This document shows, one piece after another, positions 1-10,215 of a stretch of DNA of 64,000 bases. The translations under genes were made by a program, and so were the position numbers. The stretch is from contig CM045733.1 in NCBI GenBank assembly GCA_024760905.1, positions 19,621,001-19,685,000 on the forward strand, read 5' to 3'. The notes under the pieces were generated by a model that saw only the letters and a list, made by a program, of their open reading frames with translations, made no database searches and was not told the origin of the DNA. Source of the stretch: Plotosus lineatus (taxonomy: Eukaryota; Chordata; Actinopteri; Siluriformes; Plotosidae). The stretch's first letter is position 1. Every line of letters starts with the position of its first letter.

Positions 1-41
1 TTGAACACAGAACTCGAACCCAGACCTTGCTGTGAGAGTGA

Positions 42-240
42 GGATGTTTCTGTATGGAATATGCATATTCTCCCCATATTTTTGTGGGTTTCCTCCCATA
101 GTGCAAAGAAATGCAGATTACGATAAGTGGCTGTTCCAAATTGCCTCTTGTTGTGAATAGGTGATGGTCCGACGAGCTGTTCAGATGTACCCTGCCATTG
201 CCCAGTGTTGAACGAGATGGACTCCAGTGTCCCAACGAGT
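42..240 (+). mobile_element. SINE-3 (DANA/HE1-like), degraded
   Basis: The segment has the SINE-3 body (gtgggtttcctcccatag, then a 'ttccaaattg' block) followed by a decayed L2-type tail (gacgagctgttcagatgtaccctg). The preceding bases 10-42 read like a SINE-3 head on the opposite strand (gaacccagaccttgctgtgag), so the 5' end may be rearranged. It lies in an lta4h intron. Boundaries are approximate. Confidence 0.6.
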
Positions 241-336
241 TTAGTAGGACAATAGTGGGACTGAATGCTGAGCATAAATCCATCAATAAAGAATTTACTT
301 TGTTACATTTTTTTTAACATGTACAGTATTACAAAT

Positions 337-589
337 GGGGCAGTGGTGGCCTGGTGGTAAAGGTGCTGGATCACTGATCCTAAGGTTGTGGATTCAAGCT
401 CCTCCCTGCAGAAGGTTGTCACTGTCCCCACCAGTTAAGCTAACTGGGTTATCAAAGGGGGGTCATGTTACTCACTGTCTATGGTGAGAGGTTCATGTAA
501 AAGAACCATTGCTGATTTTCGTAAAAGAGTAGGCTGCATAGCTGTCAGTGTGTTTCTGACTCTTGCTAAAGGGTTGTGTCAGGAAGGGC
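337..589 (+). mobile_element. SINE-1R, cut off at the RTE-tail junction
   Basis: The tRNA-like head (gggcagtggtggcctggtgg) with Pol III A-box and B-box-like blocks is followed by the shared body (gctaactgggttatcaaag...aaaagaaccattgctga) and the start of the RTE-type tail (gtgtcaggaagggc). The sequence then runs straight into the 3' end of a minus-strand RTE LINE at about 590. Either the LINE inserted here or the two recombined. No TSD is visible. Confidence 0.75.
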
Positions 590-2906
590 TTCTTCTTTTC
601 CTTTCGGCTGTTCCCTTCAGGGGTCGCCACAGCAGATCATCTGCCTCCATCTCACCCTGTCCTCTGCATCTTCTTCTCTTACTCCAACGACCTTCATGTC
701 TTCCTTCACTACATCCATAAATCTCTTCTTTGGTCTTCCTCTAGGCCTTCTGCTTGGTAGTTCCAACCTCAGCATCCTACTGCCAATATATTCACTATCC
801 CTCCTCTGTACATGTCCAAACCATCTCTATCTAGCCTCTCTGACTTTGTCTCCAAAACATCTTAAATGGGCTGTCCCTCTGATATACTCATTCCTGATTC
901 TATCCATCCTTGTTACTCCCAGAGAGAACCTCGTCTGTCAGCCTGTCCATCACCATTGGCTCAGAGCTGATCCTTGATGCAGTCCCACCTCCATCTTGAA
1001 TTCCTCTGTCACACCGACAGCACACCTCACCACTGTCTTACATCTCTTATACATGTCCTGCACCACTCTAACATACTACTTTGCCAGGCCAGACTTCCTC
1101 ATGCAATACCACAGTTCCTCTCTTGGCACCCTGTCATATGCTTTCTCCAGATCCACAAAGGCGCAATGCAGCTCCTTCTGACCTTCTCTGTACTTCTCTA
1201 TTAACATCCTCAAAGCAAACACTACATCTGTGGTGCTCTTTCTTGGCATGAAACCAAACTGTTGTTCACAAATGCTGACCCCTGCCCTTAATCTAGCTTC
1301 CACTATTCTTCCCCATAACTTCATCGTATGGTTCATCAACTTTATCCCTCTGTAGTTGCCACAACTCTGCACATGTCCCTTGTTCTTAAAAATGGGCACA
1401 AGCACACTTCTCCATTCCTCTGGCATCCTCTCACTCTCTAAGACCTTGTTGAATGTTCTTGACAGAAAATCTACTGCTACCTCTCCTAGAGACTTCCATA
1501 CCTCCACAGGTATATCATCAGGACCAACTGCCTTTCCACTCTTCATCCTCTTCAGTGCCCTCCTCACTTCACCCTTACTCATCTTTGCTACTTCCTGCTC
1601 CTCAACGGACACCTCTTCGACTCTTTCCCCCCCTCTCTCGCTTGCATCAGCTCTTCAAAGTACTCTTTCCATCTTCCCAGCACACTTCTGTCATCAGTCA
1701 ACACGTTTCCCTCTCTGTCCTTTGTCAATCTAACTTGCTGCACGTCCTTCCCATCTCTAGCTCTCTGCTGTGCCAACCTGTATAAATCATTTTCTTCCTC
1801 TTTACTGTCCAACCTATCATACGAGTCATCATACGCCCTCTGTTTGGCCTTTGACACCGCTACCTTCACCTTACGCTGTGTCTCCCTGTACTCCTGTTTA
1901 CTCTCTTCGGTCCTCTCGATGTCCCATTTCTTCTTAGCCAACCTCTTCTTTTTGTACACACTCCTGCGCTTCCTCATTCCACCACCAAGTCTCCTTATCT
2001 ACTTTCCTTCCAGAGGACACACCAAGTACTCTCCTCCCTGTCTCCCTGATCACATTTGCTGTGGTTGTCCAGTCATCTGGAAGCACTTCCTGACAACCCA
2101 AGGCCTGTTTCAACTCCTCCTTGAAGACAACATGACCCTCTTCATTTTCAGCTTCCACCATTTTGTCTTCTGCTCTGCCTTTGCCTTCTTCACCTTCCTC
2201 ACCATCAGCGTCATCCTATGCTGTTTGGCAACACTCTCACCCACTACTACTTTGCAGTCACGAATTCCTTCAAACTGCATCGTCTACACAAGATGTAGTC
2301 TACCTGTGTTTACCTGCCTCCGCTTTTATAAGTCACCTTATGCTCCTGTTTCTTCTGGAAGAAAGTATTCACCACAGCCATTTCCATCCATTTTGCAAAA
2401 TCGATCAACATCTGTCCTTCTGTGTTCCTCTCCTGGATACCAAACCTGCCAATCGCTTCCTCGTCCCCTCTGTTGCCTGCACCAACATGTCCATTGAAGT
2501 CTGCACCAATGACCACTCTTTCACTTCTGGGGGTACTCTGCATCACTTCATCTAACTCACTCCAGAATCTCCTCTTCTCTCCCATCTCACATCCTGCCTG
2601 TGGGGCATAAGCACTAACAACGTTGAACATCACACCTTCAATTTCTAACTTGAGACTCATCACTCTTTTCACTTCTAGAACATTCCTGGCAAACCCCCTC
2701 CTTCAAGATGGCTCCTACTACATTTCTCTTCCCATCCACACCATGATAAAACAGCTTAAACCCTGCTCCTAATAGAAGTTTGGCATTGGTTTTACATCGG
2801 ATCCCCTTCCTGACACAACGCTCTGCATTTATCTGGGCTTGGGACCAGCGTAAGGGTGAGAGACCCTGGTTTGTGCCCAATCTCTCCCCCCCCCCCCGGC
2901 TGCATT
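590..2906 (-). mobile_element. RTE/Expander-like LINE, nearly full span but internally deleted
   Basis: Read on the minus strand, this is an APE-type non-LTR retrotransposon of the RTE clade. From the 5' end it shows a 5'UTR-like block (about 2770-2906), an apurinic endonuclease segment (2672-2310, with GADFNGHVG), a linker, and a reverse transcriptase N-terminal half (1612-1076, with MKSGKAVGPDDIP, NYRGIKL, QQFGFMPRKST and FVDLEKAYDRVPRE). At about 925 the frame jumps from the start of the 'GLHQGSALS' RT block to the C-terminal 'SLGVTR' region, so the catalytic FADD box is missing. The 3' end is the RTE tail with an A/G-rich terminus. Several frameshifts are present; it cannot encode an active enzyme. 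It sits in an lta4h intron in antisense orientation. Confidence 0.85.
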
Positions 2907-3025
2907 TTTCAATTGTGTCAAGAAGGGTATTCGATGTAAAAATCCCATGCCAAATCAAACAGGCAAATCATTTAATGACTTCCATGAAGATGGAGGCAGA
3001 TGTTTCGCTGAACAGCGAAAAGGTA
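2907..3025 (+). mobile_element. SINE-1R tail fragment
   Basis: Only the RTE-type tail is present (aagaagggtattcgatgtaaaaa, then ...gatggaggcagatg-tttcgctg...cgaaaagg). It is head-to-head with a matching block at 2778-2818 in the 5' region of the neighbouring LINE, giving an imperfect inverted repeat of about 40 bp on each side of a C-run at 2888-2898. Confidence 0.65.
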
Positions 3026-3076
3026 AAGTATTACATTCAAGTGAGTCACTGAAGAACTGTGTGTGTGTGTATGTAG

Positions 3077-3181
3077 GTGGCTGCGTTTATGTGTCAAAGC
3101 TCAGTGGGAGGATGCTGTTCCTCTGGCTCTGAAGATGGCCACGGAGCAAGGCAGGATGAAATTTACACGCCCGCTCTTCAG
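3077..3181 (+). CDS. lta4h: Leukotriene A4 hydrolase, penultimate coding exon
   Basis: A 105-bp exon sits between an acceptor (gtatgtag, 3069-3076) and a donor (gtaagttc at 3182). One base (3077) completes an incoming codon; 34 codons follow, and two bases (AG) pass to the next exon. The peptide includes AQWEDAVPLALKMATEQGR followed by MKFTRPLF, which I recognise as the C-terminal helical domain of leukotriene A4 hydrolase, a cytosolic zinc aminopeptidase and epoxide hydrolase making leukotriene B4. The Arg and Lys of 'GRMK' (3153-3155 and 3159-3161) match the substrate-carboxylate-binding Arg563/Lys565 of the human enzyme. The zinc ligands lie in upstream exons outside the window. No disablement is seen, so this looks like a live gene. 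Confidence 0.93.
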
Positions 3182-4023
3182 GTAAGTTCTTTCGTCCTTC
3201 TGCTCTTCAGAAAAGTATTTATCACGTAATACAGCATTAAAAAACTGTACTGCTCTATTATAGCTGTTTTGTGTGTGTGTGTGTGTGTGGGGGGGGGTTA
3301 ATTTATATTATTTAAAAATAAATTAAAGAGTGACTATTTTTATTTAAGTCTCCCATGTTTGAGAAGGTTCTCATTAATACTCGTACATCCCCAAGATGTT
3401 ATCTGCTAGTTGGATTGGTTTATTGTGCTTGAACAAAGCACCTGATCCCAAAGATTAAAAATATTAAATGCCTTTCAAGGCTGCTTTTTTAATTCTGTTG
3501 TCAACAGTGTTGTGGTTATTATACCGCATCTGTTTTCTTAGATAATGCAAACTGTATGAAGATCATAGTCGTCTTATGCTTAATCCGAGGTTGGGTTGCG
3601 GGAGCATTAGCCTAAGCAATGAGGTCCAGACATCCTTGACTGGGAGTCCATGGGAGCTAATTGGTCGAGCTCTTACAGGAGGGAGGGATGGCATATGCTC
3701 ACCTCGCTGTCATTCACAGTGACCACCAGTCAATCATATGAGTGCATTCGTACGGTGTCGGATAGTGCATTACCTCAGAGTGCGTTAGGCCAGCCTATGT
3801 GAAGTGGCTTGTAAGGATGCGAGTGACAGCAATGCATGTACTAGAGGGAGCAGCTTGCTTAAGTGACATGATACTTTACAGGTGGGAATTGGATGTGACT
3901 AAATTTCAGGGAGAATAATGAGGGCCAAGACATGTGGGAGGTACTTTGAATATGAGCTGCTTTTTTTGACCATATCACAATGTTTCCTAAATCCTCACTG
4001 CATGATCCTGAAGTATAATTACT
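3182..4023 (+). other. Start of last lta4h intron, mostly unannotated
   Basis: The intron opens with gtaagttc. It holds a GT run at about 3270-3289 followed by G's, and a short minus-strand Rex1-like LINE piece at about 3594-3636 (cctaagcaatgaggtccagacatcc, compare 63449-63479). Bases 3640-3880 look like an old dispersed element (acctcgctgtcattcacagtg) that I cannot name. Confidence 0.5.
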
Positions 4024-5580
4024 TACCGTATTTTCCGGAGTATAAGTTGCACCAGCCATAAAATGCACGATGAAGAAGAAAAAGATCATACATAAGTTGC
4101 ACCGGACTAGAAGTCGCAGTTTTGGGGTGAAATTTATTTTATAAAATCAGAGACAACGAACAGACATTTCTCGAAACAAAAGAAACAGTAATAACAATAA
4201 CATGGAAAACAAGCTAAAAAGTTTATTATACTGTTAATGTAACGTGAATAGGTGGTGTGTTAACATAACAGTTGTTACTACATTCACGCTCTTTGTTCCT
4301 TTTTCTGAGACACTTCGGCCCATGGGGATGTCAAACATGAGGGGGTCCATGTTAATGATGTGATCCGGTGTCACATTGCGCTCAGTTATCTGATTCTTGA
4401 GTCTGCTGGCAGTTTGAGACCTCGTTGTCGGTGCTCTGATGGAGAGGTGGTTGCACTGCATGAGTCGGTAACACCAAGAAGGTCCCCCTGAAAAGTCCGT
4501 TCGATTCATCATCTTGGCAATGACCTGGGCTTGGAGACATAACTGCACTGTTGACAGTCCTCTTCAGGCAGCGTGCTGTTCAAGAACCCATCTGTGAACT
4601 TGTTTATCCAGTCCAGGCCATCGAGCCCTTAACCCGCGATGAGCTTTCTTGGTTTTCTTCATTGCACTGAGAGAATCCTCTGCTTTTCTCCAGAGTCCCT
4701 CACAAGTCTCTCACTCAATCCATACTTTCTTCCTGCTCCTCGGTTACCGTCTGTATACTGCACTATATGCAGCTTGTGATTTGCAGAATATGATTTTCTT
4801 TTGGGGGGCATTTGTGTTCTACTCAGTTGTCTTAATACAGTAATACCTCAGCTAAAACACGTGGCTCTTATGGCGAGTTTATCGCGAGCCTTTCCTGGCT
4901 TACTGGCACTTGTAGCGTGCACGTGCACAGAAGTTTTTCTCCTCTGTGCTTTTGATTTTGTGACTTTTTCCTGTACCCTTATTATTATTTTTTTATTGTG
5001 CCTCTCCCATAGTGTGTCTAATATGGGTTGTAAGAAGGTGGTTCATGAATCCAAGCAGAGGAAACAGATTTCTCTTGAAATTAAGATGGAGAAAAAAGCT
5101 GAACATGAAAAGGAGAGTGTGCGTGACCGATCTATGTCAGGAGTATGAGAAGTTCAGATGCACTTGTTGTTTGTTCTTGTTTTATTATTTATTGTTAATG
5201 TACATGTATTATTAAATATTTATTGTTTTTACAAGTCGATCTTTAATATATTAGGTTGAATATACTAATGTGTTTGTGACAGGTTATATGAGCTTGGGAG
5301 GGGGTTGGAACGGATTAGTCGGTTTTCTGTACTTCTTACGGGAATAATTGTTTTATCTAATTAACCTTTTGGCTTATGAGCTCTGCCTTGGAACGGATTA
5401 AGTTCATTAGCTGAGGTATTACTGTAAATTGATATTTACCGGTAGCCTAAAAGATAAATTTTCAGTGGTAAAGGAGTGATTGGAGGAGCATGCTGGCAAA
5501 CAAGCCAAGAGCGCCCTCTTGTGGCTGTCGGTATGAAACCCCCCCCCCAAAAAACCCATATACGAGTCACTCTGGAGTGT
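4024..5580 (-). mobile_element. pogo-like DNA transposon, split by a Tigger element
   Basis: The right-hand terminus begins taccgtattttccggagtataag, a terminal sequence typical of a vertebrate pogo-type family. A decayed counterpart (catatacgagtcactctggagt) lies at about 5554-5578. The minus-strand transposase begins at the ATG at 4811 (MPPKRKSYSANHKLH...), with stops soon after. It continues at 4548-4234 with a CENP-B/Tc5-like HTH end (GGPSWCYRLM) and the start of a DDE domain (NMDPLMFDIPMGR). The unit is interrupted at 4838-5424 by another element. It is non-functional, and boundaries are approximate. Confidence 0.65.
4838..5424 (+). mobile_element. Tigger-like element with TIRs and TA duplication, internally deleted
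   Basis: Terminal inverted repeats CAGTAATACCTCAGCTAA and TTAGCTGAGGTATTACTG are each bordered by TA, the expected Tc1/mariner-superfamily target duplication. Inside, an ATG at 5023 opens a 41-codon frame (MGCKKVVHESKQRKQISLEI...) resembling the N-terminus of Tigger transposases; the rest of the gene is gone. It is nested in the pogo-like element, so it is younger than its host. Confidence 0.75.
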
Positions 5581-5585
5581 ATGAT

Positions 5586-5664
5586 AGTCTGTCTGTCTTC
5601 CTTTCGACTTTTTCCCTTTTACTCGGGCGTCGCCACAGCGAATCATTTGATTTGGCAGAGGTAA
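5586..5664 (-). mobile_element. SINE-1R tail fragment
   Basis: The segment contains the minus-strand RTE-type tail (cttcctttcg-actttttccc...gtcgccacagcgaatcat...gatttggcagagg) with no body or head. Its variant (gtctgtcttcc end) is the same as the SINE-1R copy at 5793-6057. Confidence 0.7.
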
Positions 5665-5712
5665 TATAAATTAAATAAAATAAATAAGAAGATATAAACC
5701 ATATAAGTAAAA

Positions 5713-6706
5713 TACTGTATGCGACGTGATAAGCGCCAGGGCGCTTAAAAAATTGGAGTGGGTGGGTGCTTATTAAAATGTTACCAGCGGAGTTCAGTGC
5801 AGCTAACTGGGTTATCAAAGGCGGGCCATGTCTCTCACTGTCTATGGTGAAAAGCATGTAAAAGAACCATTGCTGACTTTCGTAAAGAGTAGGGTGCAAA
5901 GTCGTCAGCGTGTTTCTGTCCCTTGCTAAAAGGTTGTGACCGGAAGGTTTACATCCGATGTAAAAACCTCTGCCAAATCAAACGTGCGAATCAGATGATT
6001 CGCTGTGGCGACGCCCGAGTAAACGGGGGGGAAAAAGCCGAAAGGAAGACAGACAGGCCAGCGGAGTGGAACTGTCAGTGCTTATTACCATAGAAGTGCA
6101 AAACATGAATAATAACAGAACAATAAAAGAGTTTTACCGTTATTTTTTCATTATTCATTTTGTGATATCAACCAAATTACTTGCATGAAAGCTGAAAATA
6201 AACAGAAAACAGCATAATTAAAAAAAAAAAAGACCCTTTAATTTTCCCTCCCGGTGCTGTTCCTTTAAATATTTTAATGATAGGTCCATATTTGGCTCCT
6301 CTGCATTCATTCAGAGCATACGATAGTTTTGCTGTAGCAGTTTTTCATGGTTCATCTTTTTGGTCATTTACCGAGAGAACACAGCAAAATATTTTCCTGT
6401 TTTTTTTTTTTTTTTTTTTTTTTAAAAAGCACGGCCGAACAATCAAATGTGTCAAATCAAAACTGATGAACATTATAGACCCTCCCCAGTGGCATGGGGT
6501 CTTGAAATACCGTGTAAACTCACTTTTTTACAGGCAGTGAATGCCTAATTTTACCCTTACAGAGACTGATCAAATAAAATTGGTAAGTTTGATCTACCAT
6601 TTTGTTCCCAGTACACATAGGCGGTTATTAGAGGTAAGATATAAAAAAAAAAACACGGGGGGGGGGCTTCTTGGAGCAGGACGCTTATTACGTCGAATAT
6701 GGTGTA
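5713..6706 (-). mobile_element. TIR DNA transposon, copy 1, carrying a SINE
   Basis: The ends carry imperfect inverted repeats around CGACGTRATAAGCGCC (left 5722 on, right ending about 6696). The interior matches 57206-58061 throughout (for example the aataataacagaacarta, cccggtgctgttcctttaaa and gaacattatagac blocks). The element contains a minus-strand remnant of a transposase 3' end. Compared with copy 2 it lacks a block of about 170 bp near 6276 and has gained a SINE at 5793-6057. The superfamily is probably pogo-like, by inference from the terminus and the acidic C-terminus seen in copy 2. Confidence 0.7.
5793..6057 (+). mobile_element. SINE-1R, 5'-truncated, 9-bp TSD
   Basis: The copy starts at ttcagtgcagctaactggg, with no tRNA head, and ends gccgaaaggaagacagacagg. 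It is bordered by perfect copies of ccagcggag (5784-5792 and 6058-6066). The paralogous position in transposon copy 2 (near 57272) has no SINE, so this is a documented filled/empty pair. Confidence 0.9.
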
Positions 6707-6739
6707 TAAAATAAGAATTATACTAGTGACTTTTTTTTT

Positions 6740-7063
6740 CCTGAACCATTTAATCCTAAATAGGGTCACAGGGAGGCTGGCGCCCATCTCAGCTGACTCT
6801 GGGCAACGGGAGAGTACACCCTGGACAGCTCGCCAGGCTATCGCAGGGCAGAAACACGCTGATGGCTATGCAGTTACTCTTGTCAAGTCAGCAATGGATC
6901 TTTTACCTGAACCTCTCACCATAGACCGTGAGAGACATGGCCGGCCTTTGATAACCCAGTTAGCTGCACTGGGGGACAGTGGCAACCCGTTGAGAGTGGG
7001 GCTTGAACACCCAACTTTGGGATTAGTGATCCCGCACCTTTATCACCAGGCCAGCCCTGCCCT
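6740..7063 (-). mobile_element. SINE-1L
   Basis: Read on the minus strand it has the head (ggcagggctggcctggtgat), the shared body (gctaactgggttatcaaagg, aaagatccattgctgac) and the L2-type tail ending ggattaaatggttcagg. It is full span but diverged. It lies in the last lta4h intron. Confidence 0.8.
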
Positions 7064-7417
7064 GGTTTACTTCGTTTGCTTTTGAAATGCCGTTGTTTGT
7101 GTGTTTGATTGCACCAGAGACCGGATGGTCTGTAATGTCTGTTAGTTTCCTGCAGTGTCGTAACAGTTTTGCTGGAAAAGTGAACATGATCTTAGACAAA
7201 CAGTCTCCTGCATTTCTAGCAGCCTCATTTAATGCACGCCCATTCATATACCGTACATTTATATTTGGCCCTTTGCATTTGCACTGTGCACAGGATTATT
7301 GACCTGTCCTTTTTGTGAACTATTCCAGATAATAAAGCCTGTTTTTGTGTTTTTTAAAACCTTGTTTAAAGTACAGGATGAAAGATCTGAAATGACGATC
7401 ATCAAAAACAAACTACG

Positions 7418-7545
7418 GTGATCCCCCACTACTTTGTGCTTCAGTTTCTGCAGCTTCAGTGCAGTTTTTCATAAATATTAATTGAAAAATGAATAAGAAA
7501 TTAAGGAAAAATAGGGATATAGGGATATGGATATATATATATATA
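7418..7545 (-). mobile_element. MITE-T fragment (copy A)
   Basis: The terminus ggtgatcccccactactttg followed by gcttcagtttctgcagcttcag matches one end of the MITE family best seen at 51869-52359. The rest of the element is missing and the fragment runs into TA repeats (7532-7552, 7580-7600). Confidence 0.6.
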
Positions 7546-7886
7546 TATATACATACATTTTTTTGGTATTTTTTTTATACATATATATATATATATATAT
7601 AATCAGGCATTTGGTTATCACTGTGTGCTTAGGAAATCTGCAGTAATGTTGGGGTTATGATGAGTCAGCATTTTGAACAGGATATAGTTCCACACTTTGT
7701 CATTAGACACTTTTTTTTTAACATTTTGCTTGAATAGTTTTTCTGATAACACAACTGTTTCCGTGTGTTTTAAAAGTGTTTTGTGAATTGATGTGTTTGT
7801 GAAAGAAAAAAAAAATAGGAGTTCTTGAACTGTTACTTATCTCAGGATATATATACATACACACACACACACACAGCCCACATATA

Positions 7887-8491
7887 CAGAGACGCTCCCC
7901 AACTTGTGAACATTCGTTTTACGAAATTCGGAGATACGAACAGCACTGTCCAAGGTCAAAAGTGAAATTAAATTGAAGAACAAGTAGGAATAGAAATGGA
8001 ATAAAATCTATAGAAAGCTATAAGTATGAAATATGATTAAACATTATCCTGAGGTACACTTAATACCAGGCTCCGGCAGAGGGGCGTGGCTTACATGGGC
8101 TTTACACCAGAGGTCCAGGAAGAGAAGCAGAATGGATACATTTCTGAACTCGTGCCAAAACTTTCAAAGAAGAAACAAATTGACTCCAGTATTATAATGA
8201 ACTGGATAAGAATGAAACTCTAAATCTGATCAGATCCGCTGTGTTGTGCTTGAGAGGAACCAGGAGTTAAAACACGGGACATAATGATATTGATAATGTA
8301 CAGATAATTATGGAGAGAGAGAGAGAGAGAGAGAGCAAAGAGATTGTATACAGTACAAACTCGTATAGGTTATTATACAAGGTTTAGACATACGTTCCCC
8401 TCTCAAGAATGCCCTGTAACGACTTACGAACAAATTCATCTAATGAACGGCCGTCCGGAACCTAACTCGTTCATAAGCTGGGGAGTGTCTG
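7887..8491. mobile_element. Tigger-type MITE with TIRs and TA duplication
   Basis: The left end CAGAGACGCTCCCCAACTTG and the right end (reverse complement CAGACACTCCCCAGCTTATG) form terminal inverted repeats bordered by TA (7885-7886, 8492-8493). The 605-bp interior has no transposase and contains a GA run at 8311-8334. The sequence type, with 'tacgaac' blocks near both ends, is typical of non-autonomous Tigger elements in fish. Confidence 0.75.
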
Positions 8492-8493
8492 TA

Positions 8494-9650
8494 TATATAA
8501 TTTTATACTGTATATATATTACTCTCAAGCATCCACCATCTGTAGTACAGTAGTGAAGAAAAATCCTAATAAAATACTCCAATTTCCCCAGATAGAAATT
8601 TCTTAAAGATAACGTTAGCGTCTCAATAGTGCGATGTAGTGGAAGTTACACTGTACACATATATCATGTATCAATATAAAAACTGTAGCTTGTTTTTTAC
8701 ACTTTATTTATTTTAATTATATTTAAAGTACAGATCTTTTTCCAAATCTTAATTTTATTTCATTTTAAGACTTTGCCAACGGTTAACAAAGTTCACCTGC
8801 TTTATCTCCGAATCTTATCTTGACTTCTTTTTTTATTATTAGGCTTTGGCCTTTGACATGTTGCTCATTCTACAAATTCCTTTTGAATTATTAGCAGTTT
8901 GTACAGAAGCAATCTCCTATTCGAATGAGTGCATGGATATAAACCTGCAACTCGCCCGAGAGCTGAAACTACTGTCTGAGCTACTTTTACAAAAAAAAAA
9001 TATATATATAATAAAATGAATATATACTAGTACATCAACTTGAGCACCTGCTGACCAGTCAGATTGAAGAATGCAGTGATAGTCCAACTGAGAGCTGATT
9101 TATTATGAGAGATTGTGCTGGAGAGGTAACCTTAATAATCCCCTGAGGGAAATGCGGTGGTCATAGCAACAGTACAAACAGTGCTACTTAAAAGGCAATA
9201 ATATATAGAACAGAATATTGTTTACATGTGTTTTAGAAGTTTAGTTTTAGCCAGACTAACAATTTTTGTATAAATTCATATATGTGTAGTCTAGTACCAG
9301 TTCAGATTTGAGTCTCTCTCTTTTTTTTTTTTAATTAATATAAGGCCATGAGAAACATTTGCCTTTTTTGATCCAATAGTATTCGTGTAAATCTGCATAT
9401 GAAGCACATGTAGAGAACAGTGTGTAGGTTAGTGCTGTGATGGATTATTTCATTTTTATATTTTCATTATTTCAACCTTTATCCACTGGTGTGGGTGAAG
9501 CAGGAGCCACATCGTCCACCTGTTTCAAACGATTGAGCTTCACTTTTCATGAAGTGTGTCCTTTGCGTATAATGCTAGTCTGAAATATATCTACATGTAT
9601 ACACTTATTTCACGCCTGTGGTGTCCAACTACATCAGCTATTTGATTTTG
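8494..9650 (+). other. Last lta4h intron, AT-rich, no clear element
   Basis: It contains A-run plus TA repeats at 8990-9010 and a possible old transposon block near 9120-9165 (aataatcccctgagggaaat). No exon or intact element is recognised. Confidence 0.4.
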
Positions 9651-9705
9651 GCGTCACAGCAGCGTAGTGGTTAGCATGTCCGCCTCACAGCAGGCCATGG
9701 CTTTC
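9651..9705 (+). mobile_element. SINE-3 head fragment
   Basis: The bases gcgtcacagcagcgtagtggttagcatgtccgcctcacagcagg match the tRNA-like head of SINE-3. The body is absent. It lies about 105 bp upstream of the lta4h terminal exon, close to where the branch point and polypyrimidine tract should be. Confidence 0.6.
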
Positions 9706-9811
9706 ATTCCTTCATAAGCAAAATTAGCTGCATAAACATGAAGTGCTGGTATTATTGGTGTTAACTTTTTTTGTTTGTTTGTTTGTTTTTTTTTAATCCC
9801 ATCCACCCCAG

Positions 9812-9950
9812 GGACGTGTACAATTTCCCCAAGTTCCGTGATGAGGCTATAAAGACCTTTAAGGAACACAGTGCTGCAATGCATTATGTCACTGCCACGC
9901 TGGTGTCCAAGGACCTGAAACTCGCCCAGACGACTAGCACAAGCTTCTAA
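9812..9950 (+). CDS. lta4h: Leukotriene A4 hydrolase, terminal coding exon
   Basis: The acceptor is a T-rich tract ending ccaccccag (9803-9811). Base G9812 joins the AG left by the exon at 3077-3181 to give Arg, so the phases match exactly. Then follow 45 codons and TAA (9948-9950). The peptide (DVYNFPKFRDEAIKTFKEHS, then AAMHYVTATLVSKDLKLAQ) aligns with the last helix of leukotriene A4 hydrolase; human has DLAAFDKSHDQAVRTYQEHK at the start of the same region. The fish tail after 'KDL' (KLAQTTSTSF) is about seven residues longer than the human 'KVD' end. The other two frames close within the exon. Together with 3077-3181 this fixes gene identity and strand. Confidence 0.93.
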
Positions 9951-10215
9951 CGCTACTGGCTGCTTAACCGTGTGCTGCGTGAGCTGAGTCTGAGAGTTAC
10001 GTACAGCTCTTGTGTGCAGCAGATGGATCTGTGTGGCTTGGCCAGTTCAATTCTTTCTCTTATTGGTAGATTTTCATCTCAGGGCATGAGGAAGGGGAAA
10101 AAAAAAATAAGTCGTTGAGATCTTGCTAACATTTGCTTAAATCAGCTTTTCTTAAAGATCCACTGTTTTTTTCTTCGAGATCACCACACTGAGCAATAAA
10201 CTCTTAATAAGCTTC
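9951..10215 (+). other. lta4h: Probable lta4h 3' untranslated region
   Basis: This is non-coding sequence directly after the lta4h stop, without recognisable transposons up to the poly(A) signal at 10195. Where cleavage happens cannot be seen from sequence alone. Confidence 0.55.
10195..10200 (+). promoter_or_regulatory. lta4h: Polyadenylation signal AATAAA
   Basis: A canonical AATAAA lies 245 bp after the lta4h stop codon and is the first in the 3' region. An alternative ATTAAA occurs near 10394. Confidence 0.55.

Noticed and set aside
8862..8998. Open stretch ALAFDMLLILQIPFELLAVC after 'attattag'
   Set aside because: It could resemble an exon but has no donor, ends in an A-run, and the lta4h exons on either side join in phase without it.
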